Source: Lasioglossum baleicum
Lineage: Eukaryota; Arthropoda; Insecta; Hymenoptera; Halictidae
Length of the DNA stretch: 64,000 nucleotides
Reading direction: 5' to 3'
Assembly (NCBI RefSeq): GCF_051020765.1
Contig: NW_027469083.1
Coordinates: forward strand, 2,914,001-2,978,000
Shown: positions 1-11,874 of the stretch, one piece after another
Position numbering within the stretch: position 1 is the first letter of the stretch
How the letters are laid out: every line of letters begins with the position of its first letter
The notes under the pieces: generated by a model
What the model saw: only the letters and a program-made list of their open reading frames with translations
The model's database searches: none
Told to the model about the DNA's origin: nothing
Made by a program: the position numbers and the translations under genes

Positions 1-630
1 GAAATTGCGTAACAGCAACGGAGGAAATTAAGGGGCTGCCACACCGGTTAGGGAAACTAAATTCCTCCATTTCGAACAAATTTCGGATCTTATGGTTAGG
101 ACAGTGACGGAACGAGCTAGCAGCCACTAGTGCGATAAAGATGGTACATTAGGTAGAAGTCCAGACTTTGTAAACTCAAACGTCGAAAAAAACTTCTTTT
201 TTATATTGATGTTCCCTGACACTCCCCGCGGAGAGGGGAAATTAGTTTAGATTGCCCCGAGGCCGACAAAACCCCCCGACCCGCTAGGTCATACCGGGAG
301 TTTTGAGGGAATCAGAGTCAATCTCAGTTCTGAACTAAAAAGAGAGGAAATTCTGGTGGAGGACAGGCGCAAAGTTTAGTACTTTGTTCCTACCACCCCC
401 GAGTAGGGTGTCATTTGAAAGAGCTCGGGAAAAGGTATTGAGCCTCATAGGCTAGGAGCGCCTCCGAGGTCATCCGAAGGGCGTATAGTGTTTCTCGTAA
501 ATTAGAAAAGTTCTGTATGTATTTGGAGTCGCGAGGGTATTAGGATCTCGATCCCGAGGTCAGAGTGGAGGTGCCGTTGACTTTAAAAATTCTGACAAAA
601 CCAAAGGTCTTGGAGACCTTTTTCAGATTT

Positions 631-652
631 TCAAGGTCAAGGTCAAGGTCAA
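631..652 (+). promoter_or_regulatory. Cluster of AGGTCA half-sites
   Basis: TCAAGGTCA occurs three times in a row without spacing. TCAAGGTCA is the extended monomer site of FTZ-F1 and ERR type nuclear receptors. The cluster recurs at the same offset in every unit: 3599, 6568, 9537, 12506, 15474, 21067, 33649, 36617, 39589, 42558, 45526 and 48495. One repeat is altered in units 4, 5 and 8. It is about 1.7 kb from the F-box promoter, and function is not shown. Confidence 0.4.
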
Positions 653-1915
653 AGGTGCAGGCGGGATCAGGAACCTCCCCCGAAGGTCGCCATATAAATT
701 TGCGGTGTCGAGCGACAAAAAGTAGTGAAAAATGGCATAGAATAGGTTAATTTAGCAATTAAGGATTTAGGTTTTAGGCTGCGTGCGGATAGGAATAGTG
801 TTAAACGGTTAGATTTAAGAGTGCGGTTTCAATGTTTCATATAGTTCGGATTGACATCTGTAAGGAAAAAATAAAATCCAGGTTAGGTTAATTTTTATTA
901 AAATTGATTATAAAAAAAAGGGACCACAATTACGATTATGAAATTTCGCGCGCGCCGAAGAACTGTGTTTACGGAACCTTTAAATGTACACAAAATAAAT
1001 GACCCCCGCCGATTATGAATACGAAATTTCGAAAAAAAAATTTTTCTGTAAATGATACGCGTTACACTTGTGTTATATGATTACCAAATATTGCAAAAAA
1101 TCGGTTGTCACGATAAAATTTTGGTAACAAAGGCGATCTAGATTGGGCGCCGAAAAAAGAAGGTTCGAGAAGAAGTATCAAAAGCTCTCATGATTTATTT
1201 AAACATGTTTCAACGAATTGCAGCAATTTATTATGTTATTTGTAATGAAAGATTATTTGATGTTATAGGATCGGATATTTCCAAGATCCCTGTTTCTGAT
1301 CACAGACACTCTGTTAAACTGAAGCACTTCAATTTAACATGCACTATTTCATATATTGGATGATTGCAAAAGCTCATACTCAATTTACCTCGTGAACTTG
1401 TCTGAAACTAAACGTGCAACTTCTACGGAAAAGGAAATCACAGGTTGTAAAATGTTCGGAGACAATTATAGAAAACAGATTTGCAGACTATATAATTGAT
1501 TAATAAAACTGTTATTTATCCCAAATAGGGTACGAACTTTTGCAAACACGTTACTAATACATTACGTTTAGTAATACATTATTGGCTAACGATTGAAGGC
1601 TGTTAAAGGATCTAGTAAAGAATCATTAGTCATGGACTTTAGAAAATGACGAAAAGATATTATATCTTAAATATGAACATATTATTAATATATTCAACGA
1701 AAAATATCCTGCATCGCTTATGGGAAGCAGTAGTTAGATTTTTATAAAAGTACTGTCCACACTTGGACATCAGTCAATTATACATATAGGGGAAAATTAT
1801 AACAAGATTTTCTTGTGGTCAAACAATGGATTATATGTACTTACTTAGACTACATTATCCTAACAACTAGTCAATTCACTCATAAGAGCACGTCAAGATA
1901 AAATTGACTATCACC

Positions 1916-2350
1916 TCACATTCTAATACATCTACTACGCCTCGAAGTTATTGAACTCACGCTCGCCACACTCTGCACTGGATTTCGAGGAATTTTTCGA
2001 ACCACTCCAGTTTTGGTTCTGACGAAAGGAACAACTCTTCTCACCTGTGCAGGAATTATTAGAGCCCTCTGTACAATCGTTCTCGGCTCATCCACAGGTT
2101 CCCCTAGAAAACGTTCATTCATTATCCGCATTGCACGTTGCTTATGATGCCTGGCGGTTTGTCTTAGGATCTTGTCTGCCCTACAGACATTTAACCATTT
2201 CCGTGACACTTGAGCAGCGCAAAGCAGAGACTTAGGCTCAAACTTGCGTAGTATCTGCTGGGATACCTCCGGCGGGAGTTCATAAATGAAATCCACCTTG
2301 GCAGGATCCAGTAGTCCTAGCGCACGGAGGAAAGACCTGAAGAACTCCAT
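1916..2350 (-). CDS. F-box protein, 144 aa (unit 1)
   Basis: Short intronless gene starting at an ATG. Residues about 22-65 read as an F-box: the core starts IYELPPEVS, a leucine/isoleucine segment follows at about 32-39 (QILRKFEP), then SLLCAAQVSRKWLNVC ends it. F-box proteins bind SKP1 in SCF ubiquitin ligases and recruit a substrate through another domain. Here the remaining 80 residues are basic and show no WD40 or LRR repeat, so the partner is unknown. The ending is the longer type, rich in Ser and Arg. A CCAAT, TATA and Inr promoter lies directly upstream with a predicted 29 nt 5' UTR. Compared with unit 2, I count about seven replacement and four silent changes, so constraint seems weak. 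It may be expressed, or may be a satellite passenger. Confidence 0.75.
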   Translation of the reverse strand: MEFFRSFLRALGLLDPAKVDFIYELPPEVSQQILRKFEPKSLLCAAQVSRKWLNVCRADKILRQTARHHKQRAMRIMNERFLGEPVDEPRTIVQRALIIPAQVRRVVPFVRTKTGVVRKIPRNPVQSVASVSSITSRRSRCIRM

Positions 2351-2460
2351 GTTGCCGCTACAGCGTCAGGATCTCGAATGATCTACTGTTCCAAATTTTG
2401 GGTTTATATACCCTTGGTTACGGTTGATCGCCTGTTCCGGTTCAGTGACCCGACCAATCA
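2351..2460 (-). promoter_or_regulatory. F-box core promoter (CCAAT, EcRE-like palindrome, TATA, Inr)
   Basis: Reading on the minus strand: an inverted CCAAT at 2454-2458 (about -75 to -79), a 13 bp palindrome GGGTCACTGAACC at 2439-2451 (about -60 to -72), TATATAAA at 2403-2410 (starting at -31), and TCATTC at 2376-2381 matching the insect initiator TCAKTY with A+1 at 2379. The spacing from TATA to Inr is canonical. The same elements lie at the same distance from the ATG in units 2 to 12. TATA boxes there are at 5371, 8340, 11309, 14278, 19870, 32452, 35421, 38392, 41361, 44329 and 47298, each 8 bp. Confidence 0.7.
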
Positions 2461-2968
2461 GGATCGAGCTCGAATGAATTTATGTTTGTCATTGTTATGT
2501 TACCTTGGTGTTGAGTGCACGCATCAGCAAATAAATCGTTGAATTTGTTTGCCGTATATCAAATTCTACGGAAATGTTTCTGTTTGGCATACCTTATGAA
2601 AATGTTTCATTTTGGAATACGCCATGAAATATGTAGATAACATAAATTTACATCTTAAGATGTTTTCTCTCAATGACATAGGGAGTGGTATAGGTATGAT
2701 GTTTAACCCACCGTCGGACGGAGCGGTTCTAGGAGATACATCAATCACTATTTTGAGCAGTGTGATACATCCTTAAGCGGCGCGAACCCCTGGCCACTAG
2801 TAGCTTAATGTAAATGCTGTAATGTTGATTAGTTTTACATATCAGAGACTCATTGTATTAACCCTCACACGCTCCTCAAGAATATTTTCCTCAATCCGTG
2901 AGTGGTTCGGAAGTCGGTCCGGATTGAGATCAGCTTGAGCCCTACGCTAGATTTCTAAAAACCGCGCG

Positions 2969-5936
2969 GAAATTGCGTAACAGCAACGGAGGAAATTAAG
3001 GGGCTGCCACACCGGTTAGGGAAACTAAATTCCTCCATTTCGAACAAATTTCGGATCTTATGGTTAGGACAGTGACGGAACGAGCTAGCAGCCACTAGTG
3101 CGATAAAGATGGTACATTAGGTAGAAGTCCAGACTTTGTAAACTCAAACGTCGAAAAAAACTTCTTTTTTATATTGATGTTCCCTGACACTCCCCGCGGA
3201 GAGGGGAAATTAGTTTAGATTGCCCCGAGGCCGACAAAACCCCCCGACCCGCTAGGTCATACCGGGAGTTTTGAGGGAATCAGAGTCAATCTCAGTTCTG
3301 AACTAAAAAGAGAGGAAATTCTGGTGGAGGACAGGCGCAAAGTTTAGTACTTTGTTCCTACCACCCCCGAGTAGGGTGTCATTTGAAAGAGCTCGGGAAA
3401 AGGTATTGAGCCTCATAGGCTAGGAGCGCCTCCGAGGTCATCCGAAGGGCGTATAGTGTTTCTCGTAAATTAGAAAAGTTCTGTATGTATTTGGAGTCGC
3501 GAGGGTATTAGGATCTCGATCCCGAGGTCAGAGTGGAGGTGCCTTTGACTTTGAAAATTCTGACAAAGCCAAAGATCTTGGATACCTTTTTCAGATTTTC
3601 AAGGTCAAGGTCAAGGTCAAAGGTGCAGGCGGGACCAGGAACCTCCCCCGAAGGTCGCCATATAAATTTGCGGTGTCGAGCGACAAAAAGTAGTGAAAAA
3701 TGGCATAGAATAGGTTAATTTAGCAGTTAAGGATTTAGGTTTTAGGCTGCGTGCGGATAGGAATAGTGTTAAACGGTTAGATTTAAGAGTGCGGTTTCAA
3801 TGTTTCATATAGTTCGGATTGACATCTGTAAGGAAAAAATAAAATCCAGGTTAGGTTAATTTTTATTAAAATTGATTATAAAAAAAAGGGACCACAATTA
3901 CGATTATGAAATTTCGCGCGCGCCGAAGAACTGTGTTTACGGAACCTTTAAATGTACACAAAATAAATGACCCCCGCCGATTATGAATACGAAATTTCGA
4001 AAAAAAAATTTTTCTGTAAATGATACGCGTTACACTTGTGTTATATGATTACCAAATATTGCAAAAAATCGGATGTCACGATAAAATTTTGGTAACAAAG
4101 GCGATCTAGATTGGGCGCCGAAAAAAGAAGGTTCGAGAAGAAGTATCAAAAGCTCTCATGATTTATTTAAACATGTTTCAACGAATTGCAGCAATTTATT
4201 ATGTTATTTGTAATGAAAGATTATTTGATGTTATAGGATCGGATATTTCCAAGATCCCTGTTTCTGATCACCGACACTCTGTTAAACTGAAGCACTTCAA
4301 TTTAACATGCACTATTTCATATATTGGATGATTGCAAAAGCTCATACTCAATTTACCTCGTGAACTTGTCTGAAACTAAACGTGCAACTTCTACGGAAAA
4401 GGAAATCACAGGTTGTAAAATGTTCGGAGACAATTATAGAAAACAGAGTTGCAGACTATATAATTGATTATTAAAACTGTTATTTATCCCAAATAGGGTA
4501 CGAACTTTTGCAAACACGTTACTAATACATTACGTTTAGTAATACATTATTGGCTAACGATTGAAGGCTGTTAAAGGATCTAGTAAAGAATCATTAGTCA
4601 TGGACTTTAGAAAATGACGAAAAGATATTATATCTTAAATATGAACATATTATTAATATATTCAACGAAAAATATCCTGCATCGCTTATGGGAAGCAGTA
4701 GTAAGATTTTTAAAAAAATACTGTCCACACTTGGACATCAGTCAAGTATACATATAGGGGAAAATTATAACAAGATTTTCTTGTGGTCAAACAATGGATT
4801 ATATGTACTTACTTAGACTACATTATCCTAACAACTAGTCAATTCGCTCATAAGAGCACGTCAAGATAAAATTGACTAACATCTCACATTCTAATACATC
4901 TACTACGCCTCGAAGTTGTTTAACCCACGCTCGCCACACTCTGCACTGGATTTCGGGGAATTTTTCGAACCACTCCAGTTTTGGTTCTGACGAAAGGAAC
5001 AACTCTTCTTACCTGTGCAGGAATTATTAGATCCCTCTGTACAATCGTTCTCGGCTGATCCACAGCTTCCCCTAGAAAACGTTCATTCATTATCCGCATT
5101 GCACGTTGCTTATGATGCCTAGCGGTTTGTCTTAGGATCTTGTCTGCCCTACAGACATTTAACCATTTCCGTGACACTTGAGCAGCGCAAAGCAGAGACT
5201 TAGGCTCCAACTTGCGTAGAATCAGCTGGGATACCTCCGGCGGGAGTTCATAAATGAAATCCACCTTGGCAGGTTCCAGTAGTCCTAGCGCACGGAGGAA
5301 AGACCTGAAGAACTCCATGTTGCCGCTGCAGCGTCAGGATCTCGAATGATCTACTGTTCCAAATTTTGGGTTTATATACCCTTGGTTACGGTTGATCGCC
5401 TGTTCCGGTTCAGTGACCCGACCAATCAGGATCGAGCTCGAATGAATTTATGTTTGTCATTGTTATGTTACCTTGGTGTTGAGTGCACGCATCAGCAAAT
5501 AAATCGTTGAATTTGTTTGCCGTATATCAAACTCTACGGAAATGTTTCTGTTTGGCATACCTTATGAAAATGTTTCATTTTGGAATACGCCATGAAATAT
5601 GTAGATAACATAAATTTACATCTTAAGATGTTTTCTCTCAATGACATAGGGAGTGGTATAGGTATGATGTTTAACCCACCGTCGGACGGAGCGGTTCTAG
5701 GAGATACATCAATCACTATTTTGTGCAGTGTGATACATCCTTAAGCGGCGCGAACCCCTGGCCACTAGTAGCTCAATGTAAATGCTGTAATGTTGATTAG
5801 TTTTACTTATCAGAGACTGATTGTATTAACCCTCACACGCTCCTCAAGAATATTTTCCTCAATCCGTGAGTGGTTCGGAAGTCGGTCCGGATTGAGATCA
5901 GCTTGAGCCCTACGCTAGATTTCTAAAAACCGCGCG
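2969..5936. repeat. F-box satellite unit 2 (2968 bp)
   Basis: Second tandem copy. Its first 560 bases are practically identical to unit 1. From about 3543 it switches to a second haplotype (GCCTTTGACTTTG in place of GCCGTTGACTTTA), and its F-box gene is the 132-residue allele. The switch inside a unit is visible evidence of recombination between copies. Confidence 0.97.
4920..5318 (-). CDS. F-box protein, 132 aa (unit 2)
   Basis: Open copy with the second F-box haplotype. Relative to unit 1 the visible replacements are Asp15 to Glu, Gln32 to Leu, Phe36 to Leu, and further changes in the tail (Pro to Ala, Glu to Gln, Ala to Asp). The frame ends 12 codons earlier, at a TAA just after SVASVG. 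The F-box core (ELPPEVS, RKLEPKSLL, VSRKWL) is intact, so SKP1 binding is plausible. The promoter is identical to that of unit 1. Confidence 0.72.
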   Translation of the reverse strand: MEFFRSFLRALGLLEPAKVDFIYELPPEVSQLILRKLEPKSLLCAAQVSRKWLNVCRADKILRQTARHHKQRAMRIMNERFLGEAVDQPRTIVQRDLIIPAQVRRVVPFVRTKTGVVRKIPRNPVQSVASVG

Positions 5937-8905
5937 GAAATTGCGTAACAGCAACGGAGGAAATTAAGGGGCTGCCACACCGGTTAGGGAAACTAAATTC
6001 CTCAATTTCGAACAAATTTCGGGTCTTATGGTTAGGACAGAGACGGAACGAAGCTAGCAGCCACTAGTGCGATAAAGATGGTACATTAGGTAGAAGTCCA
6101 GACTTTGTAAACTCAAACGTCGAAAAAAACTTCTTTTTTATATTGATGTTCCCTGACACTCCCCGCGGAGAGGGGAAATTAGTTTAGATTGCCCCGAGGC
6201 CGACAAAACCCCCCGACCCGCTAGGTCATACCGGGAGTTTTGAGGGAATCAGAGTCAATCTCAGTTCTGAACTAAAAAGAGAGGAAATTCTGGTGGAGGA
6301 CAGGCGCAAAGTTTAATACTTTGTTCCTACCTCCCCCGAGTAGGGTGTCATTTGAAAGAGCTCGGGAAAAGGTATTGAGCCTCATAGGCTAGGAGCGCCT
6401 CCGAGGTCATCCGAAGGGCGTATAGCGTTTCTCGTAAATTAGAAAAGTTCTGTATGTATTTGGAGTCGCGAGGGTATTAGGATCTCGATCCCGAGGTCAG
6501 AGTGGAGGTGCCTTTGACTTTGAAAATTCTGACAAAGCCAAAGATCTTGGATACCTTTTTCAGATTTTCAAGGTCAAGGTCAAGGTCAAAGGTGCAGGCG
6601 GGACCAGGAACCTCCCCCGAAGGTCGCCATATAAATTTGCGGTGTCGAGCGACAAAAAGTAGTGAAAAATGGCATAGAATAGGTTAATTTAGCAGTTAAG
6701 GATTTAGGTTTTAGGCTGCGTGCGGATAGGAATAGTGTTAAACGGTTAGATTTAAGAGTGCGGTTTCAATGTTTCATATAGTTCGGATTGACATCTGTAA
6801 GGAAAAAATAAAATCCAGGTTAGGTTAATTTTTATTAAAATTGATTATAAAAAAAAGGGACCACAATTACGATTATGAAATTTCGCGCGCGCCGAAGAAC
6901 TGTGTTTACGGAACCTTTAAATGTACACAAAATAAATGACCCCCGCCGATTATGAATACGAAATTTCGAAAAAAAAATTTTTCTGTAAATGATACGCGTT
7001 ACACTTGTGTTATATGATTACCAAATATTGCAAAAAATCGGATGTCACGATAAAATTTTGGTAACAAAGGCGATCTAGATTGGGCGCCGAAAAAAGAAGG
7101 TTCGAGAAGAAGTATCAAAAGCTCTCATGATTTATTTAAACATGTTTCAACGAATTGCAGCAATTTATTATGTTATTTGTAATGAAAGATTATTTGATGT
7201 TATAGGATCGGATATTTCCAAGATCCCTGTTTCTGATCACCGACACTCTGTTAAACTGAAGCACTTCAATTTAACATGCACTATTTCATATATTGGATGA
7301 TTGCAAAAGCTCATACTCAATTTACCTCGTGAACTTGTCTGAAACTAAACGTGCAACTTCTACGGAAAAGGAAATCACAGGTTGTAAAATGTTCGGAGAC
7401 AATTATAGAAAACAGAGTTGCAGACTATATAATTGATTAATAAAACTGTTATTTATCCCAAATAGGGTACGAACTTTTGCAAACACGTTACTAATACATT
7501 ACGTTTAGTAATACATTATTGGCTAACGATTGAAGGCTGTTAAAGGATCTAGTAAAGAATCATTAGTCATGGACTTTAGAAAATGACGAAAAGATATTAT
7601 ATCTTAAATATGAACATATTATTAATATATTCAACGAAAAATATCCTGCATCGCTTATGGGAAGCAGTAGTTAGATTTTTATAAAAGTACTGTCCACACT
7701 TGGACATCAGTCAATTATACATATAGGGGAAAATTATAACAAGATTTTCTTGTGGTCAAACAATGGATTATATGTACTTACTTAGACTACATTATCCTAA
7801 CAACTAGTCAATTCACTCATAAGAGCACGTCAAGATAAAATTGACTATCACCTCACATTCTAATACATCTACTACGCCTCGAAGTTATTGAACCCACGCT
7901 CGCCACACTCTGCACTGGATTTCGAGGAATTTTTCGAACCACTCCAGTTTTGGTTCTGACGAAAGGAACAACTCTTCTCACCTGTGCAGGAATTATTAGA
8001 GCCCTCTGTACAATCGTTCTCGGCTCATCCACAGCTTCCCCTAGAAAACGTTCATTCATTATCCGCATTGCACGTTGCTTATGATGCCTAGCGGTTTGTC
8101 TTAGGATCTTGTCTGCCCTACAGACATTTAACCATTTCCGTGACACTTGAGCAGCGCAAAGCAGAGACTTAGGCTCCAACTTGCGTAGAATCAGCTAGGA
8201 TACCTCCGGCGGGAGTTCATAAATGAAATCCACCTTGGCAGGTTCCAGTAGTCCTAGCGCACGGAGGAAAGACCTGAAGAACTCCATGTTGCCGCTGCAG
8301 CGTCAGGATCTCGAATGATCTACTGTTCCAAATTTTGGGTTTATATACCCTTGGTTACGGTTGATCGCCTGTTCCGGTTCAGTGACCCGACCAATCAGGA
8401 TCGAGCTCGAATGAATTTATGTTTGTCATTGTTATGTTACCTTGGTGTTGAGTGCACGCATCAGCAAATAAATCGTTGAATTTGTTTGCCGTATATCAAA
8501 TTCTACGGAAATGTTTCTGTTTGGCATACCTTATGAAAATGTTTCATTTTGGAATACGCCATGAAATATGTAGATAACATAAATTTACATCTTAAGATGT
8601 TTTCTCTCAATGACATAGGGAGTGGTATAGGTATGATGTTTAACCCACCGTCGGACGGAGCGGTTCTAGGAGATACATCAATCACTATTTTGAGCAGTGT
8701 GATACATCCTTAAGCGGAGCGAACCCCTGGCCACTAGTAGCTTAATGTAAATGCTGTAATGTTGATTAGTTTTACATATCAGAGACTCATTGTATTAACC
8801 CTCACACGCTCCTCAAGAATATTTTCCTCAATCCGTGAGTGGTTCGGAAGTCGGTCCGGATTGAGATCAGCTTGAGCCCTACGCTAGATTTCTAAAAACC
8901 GCGCG
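5937..8905. repeat. F-box satellite unit 3 (2969 bp)
   Basis: Third tandem copy. Its 5' segment is of the second type (CTCAATTTCG and AGAGACGGAACGAAGC), which adds one base relative to units 1 and 2. Its F-box gene carries the codon 31 stop and the 144-type ending. Confidence 0.97.
7853..8287 (-). pseudogene. F-box gene with codon 31 nonsense mutation (unit 3)
   Basis: Full-length locus from ATG to the 144-type stop, but codon 31 is TAG (plus-strand CTA at 8195-8197) where open copies have CAG. The break falls inside the F-box. No ATG directly follows that would restore the domain; the open frame downstream can only be entered at a non-ATG codon. The promoter is intact, so a transcript may still be made. 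Confidence 0.85.
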
Positions 8906-11874
8906 GAAATTGCGTAACAGCAACGGAGGAAATTAAGGGGCTGCCACACCGGTTAGGGAAACTAAATTCCTCAATTTCGAACAAATTTCGGATCTTATGG
9001 TTAGGACAGAGACGGAACGAAGCTAGCAGCCACTAGTGCGATAAAGATGGTACATTAGGTAGAAGTCCAGACTTTGTAAACTCAAACGTCGAAAAAAACT
9101 TCTTTTTTATATTGATGTTCCCTGACACTCCCCGCGGAGAGGGGAAATTAGTTTAGATTGCCCCGAGGCCGACAAAACCCCCCGACCCGCTAGGTCATGC
9201 CGGGAGTTTTGAGGGAATCAGAGTCAATCTCAGTTCTGAACTAAAAAGAGAGGAAATTCTGGTGGAGGACAGGCGCAAAGTTTAGTACTTTGTTCCTACC
9301 ACCCCCGAGTGGGGTGTCATTTGAAAGAGCTCGGGAAAAGGTATTGAGCCTCATAGGCTAGGAGCGCCTCCGAGGTCATCCGATGGGCGTATAGCGTTTC
9401 TCGTAAATTAGAAAAGTTCTGTATGTATTTGGAGTCGCGAGGGTATTAGGATCTCGATCCCGAGGTCAGAGTGGAGGTGCCGTTGACTTTAAAAATTCTG
9501 ACAAAACCAAAGGTCTTGGAGACCTTTTTCAGATTTTCAAGGTCAAGATCAAGGTCAAAGGTGCAGGCGGGATCCGGAACCTCCCCCGAAGGTCGCCATA
9601 TAAATTTGCGGTGTCGAGCGACAAAAAGTAGTGAAAAATGGCATAGAATAGGTTAATTTAGCAATTAAGGATTTAGGTTTTAGGCTGCGTGCGGATAGGA
9701 ATAGTGTTAAACGGTTAGATTTAAGAGTGCGGTTTCAATGTTTCATATAGTTCGGATTGACATCTGTAAGGAAAAAATAAAATCCAGGTTAGGTTAATTT
9801 TTATTAAAATTGATTATAAAAAAAAGGGACCACAATTACGATTATGAAATTTCGCGCGCGCCGAAGAACTGTGTTTACGGAACCTTTAAATGTACACAAA
9901 ATAAATGACCCCCGCCGATTATGAATACGAAATTTCGAAATAAAAATTTTTCTGTAAATGATACGCGTTACACTTGTGTTATATGATTACCAAATATTGC
10001 AAAAAATCGGATGTCACGATAAAATTTTGGTAACAAAGGCGATCTAGATTGGGCGCCGAAAAAAGAAGGTTCGAGAAGAAGTATCAAAAGCTCTCATGAT
10101 TTATGTAAACATGTTTCAACGAATTGCAGCAATTTATTATCTTATTTGTAATGAAAGATTATTTGATGTTATAGGATCGGATATTTCCAAGATCCCTGTT
10201 TCTGATCACAGACACTCTGTTAAACTGAAGCACTTCAATTTAACATGCACTATTTCATATATTGGATGATTGCAAAAGCTCATACTCAATTTACCTCGTG
10301 AACTTGTCTGAAACTAAACGTGCAACTTCTACGGAAAAGGAAATCACAGGTTGTAAAATGTTCGGAGACAATTATAGAAAACAGAGTTGCAGACTATATA
10401 ATTGATTAATAAAACTGTTATTTATCCCAAATAGGGTACGAACTTTTGCAAACACGTTACTAATACATTACGTTTAGTAATACATTATTGGCTAACGATT
10501 GAAGGCTGTTAAAGGATCTAGTAAAGAATCATTAGTCATGGACTTTAGAAAATGACGAAAAGATATTATATCTTAAATATGAACATATTATTAATATATT
10601 CAACGAAAAATATCCTGCATCGCTTATGGGAAGCAGTAGTAAGATTTTTAAAAAAATACTGTCCACACTTGGACATCAGTCAATTATACATATAGGGGAA
10701 AATTATAACAAGATTTTCTTGTGGTCAAACAATGGATTATATGTACTTACTTAGACTACATTATCCTAACAACTAGTCAATTCGCTCATAAGAGCACGTC
10801 AAGATAAAATTGACTAACATCTCACATTCTAATACATCTACTACGCCTCGAAGTTGTTTAACCCACGCTCGCCACACTCTGCACTGGATTTCGGGGAATT
10901 TTTCGAACCACTCCAGTTTTGGTTCTGACGAAAGGAACAACTCTTCTTACCTGTGCAGGAATTATTAGATCCCTCTGTACAATCGTTCTCGGCTGATCCA
11001 CAGCTTCCCCTAGAAAACGTTCATTCATTATCCGCATTGCACGTTGCTTATGATGCCTAGCGGTTTGTCTTAGGATCTTGTCTGCCCTACAGACATTTAA
11101 CCATTTCCGTGACACTTGAGCAGCGCAAAGCAGAGACTTAGGCTCCAACTTGCGTAGAATCAGCTGGGATACCTCCGGCGGGAGTTCATAAATGAAATCC
11201 ACCTTGGCAGGTTCCAGTAGTCCTAGCGCACGGAGGAAAGACCTGAAGAACTCCATGTTGCCGCTGCAGCGTCAGGATCTCGAATGATCTACTGTTCCAA
11301 ATTTTGGGTTTATATACCCTTGGTTACGGTTGATCGCCTGTTCCGGTTCAGTGACCCGACCAATCAGGATCGAGCTCGAATGAATTTATGTTTGTCATTG
11401 TTATGTTACCTTGGTGTTGAGTGCACGCATCAGCAAATAAATCGTTGAATTTGTTTGCCGTATATCAAATTCTACGGAAATGTTTCTGTTTGGCATACCT
11501 TATGAAAATGTTTCATTTTGGAATACGCCATGAAATATGTAGATAACATAAATTTACATCTTAAGATGTTTTCTCTCAATGACATAGGGAGTGGTATAGG
11601 TATGATGTTTAACCCACCGTCGGACGGAGCGGTTCTAAGAGATACATCAATCACTATTTTGAGCAGTGTGATACATCCTTAAGCGGCGCGAACCCCTGGC
11701 CACTAGTAGCTTAATGTAAATGCTGTAATGTTGATTAGTTTTACATATCAGAGACTCATTGTATTAACCCTCACACGCTCCTCAAGAATATTTTCCTCAA
11801 TCCGTGAGTGGTTCGGAAGTCGGTCCGGATTGAGATCAGCTTGAGCCCTACGCTAGATTTCTAAAAACCGCGCG
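8906..11874. repeat. F-box satellite unit 4 (2969 bp)
   Basis: Fourth tandem copy. It has the second type of 5' segment, a G-to-A change in the AGGTCA cluster near 9547, and an open 132-residue F-box gene. It shares TTTATGTAAACATG and TTATCTTATTTG with units 6 and 9, around 10103-10150. Confidence 0.97.
10858..11256 (-). CDS. F-box protein, 132 aa (unit 4)
   Basis: Open copy whose predicted protein is identical to that of unit 2, although the flanking sequence of this unit is of another haplotype. This points to conversion or exchange over the gene. Confidence 0.72.
   Translation of the reverse strand: MEFFRSFLRALGLLEPAKVDFIYELPPEVSQLILRKLEPKSLLCAAQVSRKWLNVCRADKILRQTARHHKQRAMRIMNERFLGEAVDQPRTIVQRDLIIPAQVRRVVPFVRTKTGVVRKIPRNPVQSVASVG

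Larger units (their letters stand above)
1..2968. repeat. F-box satellite unit 1 (2968 bp)
   Basis: First copy of the 2.97 kb head-to-tail repeat; the next copy starts with the same bases at 2969. The phase of the unit is arbitrary because the window opens here. The layout is the same in every unit. Positions 1-740 are a moderately GC-rich segment without a convincing gene. Positions 741-1915 are AT-rich and I see nothing coding in them. The F-box gene lies at 1916-2350 on the minus strand, its promoter at 2351-2460, and 2461-2968 is AT-rich spacer. This unit has the 144-residue F-box allele and resembles unit 8 in its coding region. Confidence 0.97.

Noticed and set aside
1..740. rRNA or tRNA gene in the satellite unit
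   Set aside because: No tRNA A and B box pair or cloverleaf, and no rRNA sequence that I recognise in the GC-richer part of the unit.
565..750. 61-codon plus-strand frame repeated in every unit
   Set aside because: It begins with GTG and not ATG, contains the simple AGGTCA repeat (reading as Arg-Ser repeats), and is kept only because the whole unit is kept.
2047..2235. 62-codon plus-strand frame in units 1 and 8
   Set aside because: Antisense shadow of the F-box gene, absent from the other units.
2566..2748. 60-codon minus-strand frame upstream of the F-box promoter in every unit
   Set aside because: It also begins at GTG, has no recognisable domain, and its conservation is no higher than that of the surrounding spacer.
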